Source: Flavobacteriaceae bacterium
GTDB lineage: Bacteria > Bacteroidota > Bacteroidia > Flavobacteriales > Flavobacteriaceae
Direction: 5' to 3'
DNA: 61,719 nt
NCBI GenBank assembly: GCA_029268555.1
Contig: JAQWNN010000020.1
Location: 1-61,719 of the forward strand
Part shown: positions 29,030 to 38,364 of the stretch, in pieces
Numbering within the stretch: the stretch's first letter is position 1
Layout: every line of letters begins with the position of its first letter
Notes under the pieces: generated by a model
What the model was told of the DNA's origin: nothing
Databases searched by the model: none
Seen by the model: only the letters and a program-made list of their open reading frames with translations
Made by a program: the position numbers and the translations under genes

Positions 29030-30036
29030 TGAAATCAACTGCAGTAGTTTTATTAAATTATAATGGATTAAAGCTTTTAAAAAAGTTTCTTCCTGTAGCA
29101 ATTAAAAACAGTAAAAATGCATCAATTTTCATCATAGACAATGGCTCTACAGACGATTCTGTTTTATGGACTAAAGCTACCTATCCAAATGTTGAATGTA
29201 TTGTTCTTGATAGCAATAAAGGTTATGCAGGAGGATATAATGAAGGCTAAAAAAATATAAAAGCTGAAATTTATGCTTTGGTAAATACCGATGTAGAGCT
29301 TACATTAAATTGGCTTCCTCCATTATTAAATCGTTTTGATTCAAATTCTGAAACAGTAGTCGTTCAGCCTCATATATTAAATTATAACAGAAGAACTCAC
29401 TTCGATTATGCGGGAGCTGCTGGGGGCTATATCGATTCACTGGGTATTCCCTTTTGTCGTGGCAGGATTTTAAATCAATGCGAAGAAGACAACAACCAAT
29501 ACAACGAAACCGTTCCAATATTTTGGGCAAGTGGAGCCTGTTTTTTAATTCGGAGCAATACATTTTGGGAATTTGGAGGTTTTGATACCAATTTCTTTGC
29601 GCATCAAGAAGAGATTGATTTATGCTGGAGAATTTTCAATGCAGGTTATACTATTGAGGCTTTAGGTCAGTCTAAAGTATACCATATAGGAGGTGCTACA
29701 CTACCCTCTTCACCCAGAAAAATCTATTTAAATCATAGAAATTCTTTAATTATGTGCACAAAAAACCTACCTGATAATAAGCTTTATAGTACTTTATTAA
29801 AAAAATTATTGTTGGATGGTATAATAGGTATTATCTATTTCATGAAATTTAATTTTAAAGCAACTTTCTCAATAATTAAGGCGCATTTTTCGTTCTATAA
29901 AATGTTTAAAGCCAATTATTTACTGCGTAATAATCAGAAGAAAAGCGACAAATACTTTCTTAGAAAGAATGTAATTATTGATTATTTTCTATTCAGACGG
30001 TTAAATTTCAAGGAATTAGACAAAAATTATAAATAA
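29026..30036 (+). pseudogene. Family 2 glycosyltransferase interrupted by in-frame TAA at 29248-29250
   Basis: VVLLNYNGLKLLKKFLP...IIDNGSTDDSVLW...GYAGGYNEG[TAA]KNIKAEIYALVNTDVELTLNWL; both halves share one frame (29278-29026 = 252). Confidence 0.9.
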
Positions 30037-30080
30037 ATTTCTTTTTATTTGTAAAATAATATTTAAAACATAATATAGAT

Positions 30081-30932
30081 ATGAAAAAAGCGATCGCTTT
30101 AATGATTTCAGGAATTTTATTGTCTTCCTGTGTATCTCAAAAAAAGTTCACAGAACTTGAGGAACTTCAACAAAACACAAAAAATTTATTAGATTCAGCC
30201 ACAGTTAAACTTAATACGTGCAATGAAGATAAAGAAGCAGCTCTTGCTTCTCTTGCTACACTTGAAGAACAAAACATGTTTTTGAAAGCTAATAATCAAG
30301 ATTTAATTAATAACATAGGTAATCTAACAACTCTTTCCCAAAAAGGAGCTGAAAATCTTGAAATGTCTTTAGAAAGTATGAAAGAAAAAGACATACGTAT
30401 ACAAAGGATGCAAGATGCCGTTACCAAAAAAGACTCTGTAACGCTTGCTTTAGTAACAAGTCTTAAAGGCGTGTTAGGAAACATGAGTGATGAGGACATT
30501 GAAATCAACGTGGAAAAAGGCGTAGTATACGTATCTATTTCTGATAAACTTCTATTTAGAAGCGGTAGTTATACTGTAACTTCAAAAGCTAAAGAAATAT
30601 TAGGAAAAGTTGCAAAAGTTGTAAATGATAAGCCAGAACTTGAGTTTATGGTTGAAGGGCACACTGATAACGTACCAATTAAAATTGAAGGTATCGTTGA
30701 TAACTGGGACCTTTCTGTAAAACGTGCAACTGCTGTGGTACGTATTCTTGAAAATAATTTTGATGTTGCGCCAGCACGTATGACTGCAGCAGGTAGAAGC
30801 TATTATATCCCAGTAGCCGATAATGATACTTCTGCAAATCGTGCTAAAAACAGACGTACTCGTATTATAGTACTTCCTAAATTAGATCAATTTTACGATT
30901 TAATCGAACAGGGAATGAAAGCAGCTCAATAA
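30081..30932 (+). CDS. OmpA-family lipoprotein
   Basis: Lipobox LLSSCVSQ; OmpA C-domain VEGHTDNVPIK...NWDLSVKRATAVVRIL...NRAKNRRTRIIVLP. Confidence 0.93.
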   Translation: MKKAIALMISGILLSSCVSQKKFTELEELQQNTKNLLDSATVKLNTCNEDKEAALASLATLEEQNMFLKANNQDLINNIGNLTTLSQKGAENLEMSLESMKEKDIRIQRMQDAVTKKDSVTLALVTSLKGVLGNMSDEDIEINVEKGVVYVSISDKLLFRSGSYTVTSKAKEILGKVAKVVNDKPELEFMVEGHTDNVPIKIEGIVDNWDLSVKRATAVVRILENNFDVAPARMTAAGRSYYIPVADNDTSANRAKNRRTRIIVLPKLDQFYDLIEQGMKAAQ

Positions 30933-30954
30933 GACACTTTGATAAATAATTTTA

Positions 30955-30980
30955 AAGCTACCTTCGGGTAGCTTTTTTTT
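30955..30980 (+). terminator. Rho-independent terminator after the OmpA-family gene
   Basis: AAGCTACC-TTCG-GGTAGCTT stem-loop followed by a T run. Confidence 0.88.
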
Positions 30981-31016
30981 GACCTGAATTCCACTTTATA
31001 AAGTTTATAATGAAAT

Positions 31017-31688
31017 TTGAAGCATTATATTAGTTATATGAATATTAAGACTAAAACCAAAGATCTTATTAATAATATCCCATCAAACGTTACCTTGGTA
31101 GCTGTTTCAAAAACAAAGTCAGTAGAAGAAATAGCTCTGTCCTACGAGGCGGGGCAACATGTTTTTGGTGAAAATAAAATTCAAGAGATGGCTTTAAAAT
31201 GGGAAGCTCTGCCCAAGGATATATCATGGCATATGATTGGTCATGTACAAACAAACAAAGTAAAGTACATGTCACGTTTTGTTGATCTAATTCATGGAGT
31301 TGACAGTTATAAATTGCTTAAAGAAATCCAAAAGCAAGCCTATAAGAATGACAGAATTATTTCGTGTTTAGTTCAAATTCGTATTGCTGAAGAAGAGACA
31401 AAATTTGGGCTTCCACCAGATCAATTGAATACACTTTTGGAAGATTCGAAAATCTTTAAAAACGTCAAAATTGTTGGATTGATGGGTATGGCAACCTTCA
31501 CAGAGGATAAAGATCAAATCGCTTCTGAATTTAAATTATTAAAGCGTTTATTTGATAAAACAAATGAAAAGTTGCCAGATATGAAAATTCTTTCTATGGG
31601 AATGAGTGGTGATTATAAGATTGCTATAGAATGTGGTTCAAACATGGTCCGTATCGGTAGTAAAATTTTCGGAGTTCGAAATTACTAA
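31017..31688 (+). CDS. YggS-family PLP-binding protein (start probably MNIKTKTKD at 31038)
   Basis: LVAVSKTKSVEEI, HVFGENKIQEM, WHMIGHVQTNKVKYM, LSMGMSGDYKIAIECGSNMVRIGSKIFG. Confidence 0.94.
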   Translation: MKHYISYMNIKTKTKDLINNIPSNVTLVAVSKTKSVEEIALSYEAGQHVFGENKIQEMALKWEALPKDISWHMIGHVQTNKVKYMSRFVDLIHGVDSYKLLKEIQKQAYKNDRIISCLVQIRIAEEETKFGLPPDQLNTLLEDSKIFKNVKIVGLMGMATFTEDKDQIASEFKLLKRLFDKTNEKLPDMKILSMGMSGDYKIAIECGSNMVRIGSKIFGVRNY

Positions 31689-31690
31689 AT

Positions 31691-33061
31691 ATGTACGCCA
31701 TTCTTGATATTGAGACCACCGGAGGCAAGTATGATGAAGAAGGTATAACAGAAATTGCTATATACAAACATGATGGTGAATCAATAACTGATCAGTTTAG
31801 TAGTCTAGTAAATCCTCAAATCAAAATCCAACCTTTTGTACAAAAATTAACAGGTATATCATCAAAAATGCTAAAAAATGCACCGAAATTTTATGAAATA
31901 GCCAAACGTATAGTTCAAATTACAGATGGATGTATTATCGTAGCACATAATGCTTCATTTGACTATCGGATTTTACAGACTGAATTTAGAAGATTGGGCT
32001 TTCCTTTTGAGCGTAAATCTTTGTGTACTGTGTCACTATCAAAAATTCTTTTACCAGATCAACCTGCCTATAGCTTAGGGAAATTGGTGCGAAATTTAGG
32101 TATCCCCTTTTCAGATCAACATCGAGCAATAGGAGACGCTAAAGTGACAGTAAAATTATTTGAACTTCTAATGGAAAAGGACACTCAAAAAAACATTTTA
32201 AAGATGTATGTTAGTTCAGAGCAACCAAACAAAGTTCCTTCTAAGTATTTAGAAATTATTGACAAACTTCCCTCTGAAATGGGAGTCTATTATATCCACA
32301 ATTTAAAAAACGAAATCATCTATATTGGAAAGAGTAATAATATTAAGAAAAAAATTTTATATCATTTAACAGCTAAATCTAAAAAGTCTGGAGTTATTCA
32401 AAAGGAAATTTGCTCAGTAACTTATGCGCTCGTTGGTGATGAACTGATAACATTCCTCAAAGAACAAAATGAAATTAAGGCAAATTCACCAAAACTAAAT
32501 AAAGCATTGAGATACAGGACTTATCCTTTAGGTATTCGATTAGAAGAAAGAAAAGAGTATCCGAAACTAATTATTGAACAAGTTATTGAAGAGACAAGTT
32601 ATCTAAGTGTCTTTAAAAATGTTAAAAATGCTAAAAAAGCTCTTTTTAATTGGGCTAATACTTTTGGACTGTGCCTAAAAAAAACTAGTATCGCAAGAAA
32701 TATATCGGGTCCTTGCTCTAATTATGGTATAGATAAATGTGAGAGTGTTTGTATTAGCAAGGAATCGGCATTTCTTTACAGGGGTAGAATTCATAATCTA
32801 TTGAAAAGTCTTCAATATCCATTTTCAAATTTCATTATTGTTTCAAGAGGTAGAAAATCAGGTGAGTCTTCTTTTGTATTTATTGAAAATGATATTTTTA
32901 AAGGATATGGATATTTTGATCTTAATCATCAAATTAAAAATAATGAGCAAATAAAATCCCGCCTTGTTAATATGGAAGATAATTTAGATACCCAAAAAAT
33001 AATACGTAGCTTCTTAGATAGTAAAAAATATAATAAGTTGATTAATTTGGATGCCATCTAA
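31691..33061 (+). CDS. DnaQ-like 3'-5' exonuclease fused to GIY-YIG (UvrC/Cho-like) domain
   Basis: YAILDIETTGGKYDEEGITEIAIY, HNASFDYRILQTEF, HRAIGDAKVTVKLF; then GVYYIHNLKNEIIYIGKSNNIKKKILYHL. Confidence 0.9.
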   Translation: MYAILDIETTGGKYDEEGITEIAIYKHDGESITDQFSSLVNPQIKIQPFVQKLTGISSKMLKNAPKFYEIAKRIVQITDGCIIVAHNASFDYRILQTEFRRLGFPFERKSLCTVSLSKILLPDQPAYSLGKLVRNLGIPFSDQHRAIGDAKVTVKLFELLMEKDTQKNILKMYVSSEQPNKVPSKYLEIIDKLPSEMGVYYIHNLKNEIIYIGKSNNIKKKILYHLTAKSKKSGVIQKEICSVTYALVGDELITFLKEQNEIKANSPKLNKALRYRTYPLGIRLEERKEYPKLIIEQVIEETSYLSVFKNVKNAKKALFNWANTFGLCLKKTSIARNISGPCSNYGIDKCESVCISKESAFLYRGRIHNLLKSLQYPFSNFIIVSRGRKSGESSFVFIENDIFKGYGYFDLNHQIKNNEQIKSRLVNMEDNLDTQKIIRSFLDSKKYNKLINLDAI

Positions 33062-33085
33062 AGACACTAAATTTAACCCATAGCT

Positions 33086-33898
33086 ATGAAAAAATGGAAA
33101 CATAGACTTCATGAGATCATCTTCGAAGCCGACACACCGGCTGGAAAACTTTTTGATGTGCTACTACTTATTACCATTTTACTTAGTGTACTTTTTGTTG
33201 CATTCGAAAGCGTTAACTCAATTGATGAAATCTATCACAATTATCTTAATTGGGCGGAATGGATTATAACTATTCTATTTTCTGTTGAATACATTTTGAG
33301 AATTATTAGTGTAAGAAAACCTTTAAAGTATATTTTTAGCTTTTATGGAATTATAGACCTATTGTCTATCCTACCAATGTACCTCTCATTTATTATTACT
33401 GGAACCAATAGCCTTTTATCTCTAAAAACATTGAGGCTTTTAAGAGTATTTAGAATTTTAAAATTATCGAGATATATTAATGAATCTAATATTTTATTTA
33501 AGGCTCTTAATGCAAGTAAAATAAAAATTTTAGTTTTTATTTTTTCTATTTTGATTTTATGTATCATTTTTGGCACCCTAATGTATTTAATTGAGGATGA
33601 GTCAAGTGGATTCACTAGTATTCCAAGAAGTATTTACTGGTGTATAGTTACATTAACCACAGTTGGTTATGGTGACATAGCGCCACAAAGTCCGTTAGGT
33701 CAATTTCTTGCATCCATGATAATGATCATGGGCTATGGCATTATAGCTGTTCCTACTGGCATTGTGACTTCAGAAATGTCTAAGCAAAAGCCATTTGATA
33801 CCAATACCCAAGTCTGCCCAAATTGTCTAAATTCATCCCATAAAGAAGGTGCAATATTTTGCCACTATTGTGGAAAAACCTTAAATAATGTTAACTAA
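33086..33898 (+). CDS. Voltage-gated potassium-type ion channel with C-terminal zinc ribbon
   Basis: S4-like LKTLRLLRVFRILKLSRYI; selectivity filter TLTTVGYGD; CPNCLNSSHKEGAIFCHYCGKTL. Confidence 0.92.
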   Translation: MKKWKHRLHEIIFEADTPAGKLFDVLLLITILLSVLFVAFESVNSIDEIYHNYLNWAEWIITILFSVEYILRIISVRKPLKYIFSFYGIIDLLSILPMYLSFIITGTNSLLSLKTLRLLRVFRILKLSRYINESNILFKALNASKIKILVFIFSILILCIIFGTLMYLIEDESSGFTSIPRSIYWCIVTLTTVGYGDIAPQSPLGQFLASMIMIMGYGIIAVPTGIVTSEMSKQKPFDTNTQVCPNCLNSSHKEGAIFCHYCGKTLNNVN

Positions 33899-34790
33899 AA
33901 CATTAATCTACATTGCCGGTCCAACAGGAGTAGGGAAAACAAAAACTAGTATTGCTTTAGCTAAAGCATTTAATACTGAAATTATTTCTTGCGACTCAAG
34001 ACAGTTTTATAAAGAAATGAAAATTGGTTCTGCCATTCCTACAAATGAAGAGTTGTCAGCAGTTAAACATCACTTTATCCAATCTAAATCGATAATAGAT
34101 AGCTACACAGTTGCAGATTTTGAAAAGGAAGCCATTGAAACTATTGAGAATATTTTTAAAGAAAAAAATATTATAATTATGGTTGGTGGATCTGGAATGT
34201 ATGCAGATGCTGTTATGTTTGGAATGGATAAATTTCCTGAAATTACGCAAGATACAAGAGATCAACTCTTAGTATTCTACGAAACTCATGGCTTAAAAGG
34301 ACTTCATGAATTACTTCGAGAAAAAGATCCCAAATATTACACCCAAGTTGATATCAATAATCCCGCTCGGCTTCTTAGATCATTAGAGGTAAGCATAGCT
34401 TCAAATAAGCCTTATTCTTCATTCTTAGGACAAGAACGCGAACCCAGAAGTTTCATTTCTAAAATGATAATTCTTCATTGTCCAAGAATAAGCTTATACG
34501 AGAAAATAAATAATCGTGTTGATCAAATGATTGAATCTGGTTTAGAAAATGAAGCTCGTTCATTAATTCCTTTCAAAAAAAATTCTGCACTACGAACTAT
34601 AGGTTATAAAGAACTTTTTTCATATTTTAATAAAGATTGTACTTTAGATGAAGCTGTGAAAGAAATCAAAAAAAATACACGCAGGTTTGCAAAAAGGCAA
34701 ATTACTTGGTTCAAAAAATATGATAATGCTCTATGTTTTCCAGCAAATACCCCTATCAATGAAATTTATGAGCTGTTAAAAAGTAAATAA
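33888..34790 (+). CDS. miaA: tRNA dimethylallyltransferase
   Basis: YIAGPTGVGKTKTSIALAKAFNTEIISCDSRQFYKEMKIGSAIP. Confidence 0.95.
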   Translation: MLTKTLIYIAGPTGVGKTKTSIALAKAFNTEIISCDSRQFYKEMKIGSAIPTNEELSAVKHHFIQSKSIIDSYTVADFEKEAIETIENIFKEKNIIIMVGGSGMYADAVMFGMDKFPEITQDTRDQLLVFYETHGLKGLHELLREKDPKYYTQVDINNPARLLRSLEVSIASNKPYSSFLGQEREPRSFISKMIILHCPRISLYEKINNRVDQMIESGLENEARSLIPFKKNSALRTIGYKELFSYFNKDCTLDEAVKEIKKNTRRFAKRQITWFKKYDNALCFPANTPINEIYELLKSK

Positions 34791-34792
34791 GA

Positions 34793-35749
34793 CTAAGTTT
34801 TTTGATTAAAATAACCAAATACATTAGACTTGATTCTGTTTTCAATATCACTCAAATCAGCTTTAATGAATTTCTTACCCGTGATTTTTTCGTACAATTC
34901 GATATACCTTTCTGAAATGGATTGAATGCGTTCCTCTTTCATTTCAGGAAGTTGCTGTCCATCCAGTCCCTGAAAACCTTCACTTATTAGCCATTGTCGA
35001 ACAAATTCTTTAGATAGTTGCTTTTGAGGCAATCCTTCTTCTTGTCTTTTAGAATAACCATCTTCATAAAAAAATCGAGACGAATCAGGAGTATGGATTT
35101 CATCAATTAAAATAATTTTACCATCAGCTGTTCTTCCAAACTCATATTTAGTATCTACCAAGATCAAACCTTGTTTTTTGGCAATTTCTGTTCCACGTTG
35201 AAAAAGTTCTCGTGTGAATTTTTCCAATTGTACATAATCCGATTCCCTTACAATTCCCTGTTTTATAATTTCTTCTCTAGAAATATCTTCATCATGGCCC
35301 TCTTTGGCCTTGGTTGCAGGAGTGATGATTGGTGTTTCAAACCGATCATTTTCTTTCATTCCATCAGGCATACTTACTCCACAGAGCGTCCGTCCACCTA
35401 ACTTATAAATTCTAGACGCATGGCCTGATAGATAACCTCTAATGACCATTTCAACCTTAAAAGGGATACATGATTTTCCTAGTGCTATATTTGGATCTGG
35501 TATCGCTTCCAGCCAATTAGGAACAATATCGGAAGTGGCTTCCATCATTTGAGCTGCAATTTGATTTAGAATTTGCCCTTTATAGGGGATCCCTTTTGGA
35601 AGTACTACATCAAAAGCCGATAAGCGATCCGTTGACACCATAAGTAGTAGATTATTTTTTAATAGGTAAACCTCCCGAACTTTTCCAATGTATTTAGATT
35701 GTAAATCTTTCAAATGGAGGTCAGTTTGCATAATTGTTTTATTCATCAT
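34793..35749 (-). CDS. purC: Phosphoribosylaminoimidazole-succinocarboxamide synthase
   Basis: [65 protein letters not shown]. Confidence 0.95.
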   Translation of the reverse strand: MMNKTIMQTDLHLKDLQSKYIGKVREVYLLKNNLLLMVSTDRLSAFDVVLPKGIPYKGQILNQIAAQMMEATSDIVPNWLEAIPDPNIALGKSCIPFKVEMVIRGYLSGHASRIYKLGGRTLCGVSMPDGMKENDRFETPIITPATKAKEGHDEDISREEIIKQGIVRESDYVQLEKFTRELFQRGTEIAKKQGLILVDTKYEFGRTADGKIILIDEIHTPDSSRFFYEDGYSKRQEEGLPQKQLSKEFVRQWLISEGFQGLDGQQLPEMKEERIQSISERYIELYEKITGKKFIKADLSDIENRIKSNVFGYFNQKT

Positions 35750-36701
35750 CAGCTATCGTGTTCTATAGTTTTATAAGCATCTATAATTTTCTTGACCAAT
35801 GGATGTCGAATTACATCTTTATCATCGAGATAAATTATTTCTATTTCTGCAGTATTTTTTAGAATCAAAAGTGATTCTTTTAAACCTGAAATCATTCGCC
35901 TGGGTAAATCAATTTGACCTGGGTCACCAGTCAAAAGAAACTTTGCATTTTTTCCCATACGCGTTAAAAACATTTTCATTTGTGCGTGGGTAGTATTTTG
36001 TGCTTCATCTAATATTACAAAAGCATTATCCAATGTACGACCCCTCATAAAAGCTAAAGGCGCAATTTGAATCGTTCCCTTTTCAATATAACTCTGAAGT
36101 TTTGCAACTGAATCATATCACGAAGGGCATCATACAATGGTTGCATGTAAGGATCTAACTTTTCATTTAAATCTCCTGGTAAAAATCCCAAGTTTTCACC
36201 TGCTTCAACTGCTGGACGAGTCAAAATTATTTGCTTTACCTGTTTTTGTTTTAAAGCTTTAACCGCCAAAGCAACCCCTGTATATGTCTTACCTGTTCCT
36301 GCTGGACCTACAGCAAAAACCATGTCATTTTTGTTCATTGACTCTACAAGTCGTTTTTGATTAAAAGTTTTAGCTTTTATTATTTTTCCCCCTACACCAT
36401 GAAGAATTTGACTTTCTGTACCTCCGTTAAGCTCTTGATTATTCTCATTACCATCAAGAACTATACGTTCAATTATTTCATCATTTAGAATATTGAATTT
36501 TCCAAAATGAGCGATGAGAATATCAACCCTTTTACTAAATTCTTTAAGTATTGTTTTTTCCCCATATGCCTTCAGAGTATTCCCGCGTGCAACAATTTTA
36601 ATTTTTGGAAAATAAGTCCGTAGTTTTTCGATGTTTGTGTTTTGATCACCAAAAAACTCTTGGGGATTAACTTCTGAAAGGTCGATTTTTATATCATTCA
36701 A
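35749..36701 (-). pseudogene. phoH: PhoH family ATPase split by a frameshift near 36109-36119
   Basis: N-part ...MVFAVGPAGTGKTYTGVALAVKAL...YDALRDMI, then the other frame VAKLQSYIEKGTIQIAPLAFMRGRTLDNAFVILDEAQNTTHAQMKMFLTRMG. Confidence 0.92.
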
Positions 36702-36800
36702 AGGATACTCTGTTAAAATGAATTATTTTTACTAATTGTAAGATGTGTTGAATATAAAAATAGAATATTTTTACTTAAATCATTAGACAAAAAGAATTTT

Positions 36801-37631
36801 ATGGTCCTTGTAACATTAACTACAGATTTTGGATATAAGGATTATTCTATTTCCGTAATTAAAGCAGCGTTATTTCAACAAATTCCTAATGTGAATACAA
36901 TTGATATTTCTCATGAAATAAGTCCATATAACCACTCAGAAACTGCATACATACTCAAAAATGCGTATAAAGTATTCCCAAAAGGAAGTATTCATATTGT
37001 AGGTGTTGAGTCAGAATACAATCCGGAAAATATTCATATCGTTATGCAACTTGAGGGACACTTTTTTATTGGCGCTGACAACGGAATTTTTTCATTGATA
37101 AAAGAGGATAAAAAAGCTGAAAAAATAGTAGCAATCAATATAAATCGTAAAGAAAGCAGTTCATTTCCAGTCCTTGATGTATTCGTTCAAGTTGCTGCTC
37201 ATATTGCAAGAAAGGGTACATTAGAGGTTATTGGTAGTTCCGTAAAGCAGATCAAAGAGCTAACTAATATAAAACCTGTTATCAGTCAAAATGGTAATCA
37301 AATTAAGGGTAGTGTTATTTATATTGATAATTACGGGAATGTGATCACAAATATCACACAAAAACTCTTTAAAGAAGTTGGGAAATCCAGAGCATTTACA
37401 ATAAATGCGCGAACTGTAAAGTTTAAGGAAATACATAATAGTTACAGTCAATCAATTGACTTTACTCTACCCAAAGAAAATCGTGAAGAAGATGGTAAAA
37501 AACTGGCTTTATTTAATGCCTCAGGTCATTTAGAACTTGCTATATACAAAAGCAATCCAGATACAGTAGGAAGTGCAAGTTCACTTTTTGGACTTGAGTA
37601 TAGGGATTTAATTAGTATCCAATTTGATTAG
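36801..37631 (+). CDS. SAM hydroxide adenosyltransferase (DUF62/SAM hydrolase family)
   Basis: VTLTTDFGYKDYSISVIKAALFQQIPNVNTIDISHEISPYN...GADNGIFSLI...IYIDNYGNVITNI. Confidence 0.92.
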   Translation: MVLVTLTTDFGYKDYSISVIKAALFQQIPNVNTIDISHEISPYNHSETAYILKNAYKVFPKGSIHIVGVESEYNPENIHIVMQLEGHFFIGADNGIFSLIKEDKKAEKIVAININRKESSSFPVLDVFVQVAAHIARKGTLEVIGSSVKQIKELTNIKPVISQNGNQIKGSVIYIDNYGNVITNITQKLFKEVGKSRAFTINARTVKFKEIHNSYSQSIDFTLPKENREEDGKKLALFNASGHLELAIYKSNPDTVGSASSLFGLEYRDLISIQFD

Positions 37632-37632
37632 T

Positions 37633-38364
37633 ATGTGGAGCATCGCTAAAAGAGAATTACGTTTGTACTTTGGACAACTAACAGGATTTTTACTTGTCGC
37701 TGGTTATCTCCTAATAACAGGTCTAATCCTCTGGCTTTTTGATACTCCATATAACTTGCTCAATACAGAATTAGCTAGTTATTCCTCATTCTTTGAATTT
37801 ACACCCATTTTATTTCTCTTTTTAATTCCTGCCTTAAGTATGCGAAGTTTTTCTGAAGAGTTTACTCAAGGGACATTTGAATTGTTAATTACAAAACCTC
37901 TAAGTCCAACCCAAATATTTGGTGGTAAACTTATTGGTGTAATGTTGGTTTTGTCTATGATTTTAATACCTACCATACTCCATGCATTTGCTTTAGATAA
38001 CTTACTTCAATTGGATTCAAAATTAGATTGGGGCATTATTCTGAGCTCCTATTTTGCCTTGTTCTTTTTAGGAAATTTATTTGTGATTACAAGCATATGT
38101 TCTTCTCTTCTGTTCCAAAGTCAAGTAGCTTCATTTATAGTTTCTGTTTTAGGATGTTTTATTCATTTTTACTTCTGGTCTTTTTTAGCAGATTTAAGTC
38201 AAAATTTATACCTGTATCAGTGGATCAATAATCTAAGTGCTCAAATGCATTATATTGGACTAAGTCGTGGTTTAATTACCCTTGAAGGTATTCTTTATTT
38301 TATTGGCGTTTCTATTTCTTTTTTCCTAATAGGCACTCAACTCATTTTAAAAAAGAAGAGCTAA
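37633..38364 (+). CDS. gldF: Gliding motility ABC transporter permease GldF
   Basis: MWSIAKRELRLYFGQLTGFLLVAGYLLITGLILWLFDTPYNLL; followed by gldG. Confidence 0.9.
   Translation: MWSIAKRELRLYFGQLTGFLLVAGYLLITGLILWLFDTPYNLLNTELASYSSFFEFTPILFLFLIPALSMRSFSEEFTQGTFELLITKPLSPTQIFGGKLIGVMLVLSMILIPTILHAFALDNLLQLDSKLDWGIILSSYFALFFLGNLFVITSICSSLLFQSQVASFIVSVLGCFIHFYFWSFLADLSQNLYLYQWINNLSAQMHYIGLSRGLITLEGILYFIGVSISFFLIGTQLILKKKS

Noticed and set aside
29300-29563. 87-aa minus ORF opposite the glycosyltransferase
   Set aside because: The sense frame carries conserved GT2 motifs; antisense ORF has no support.
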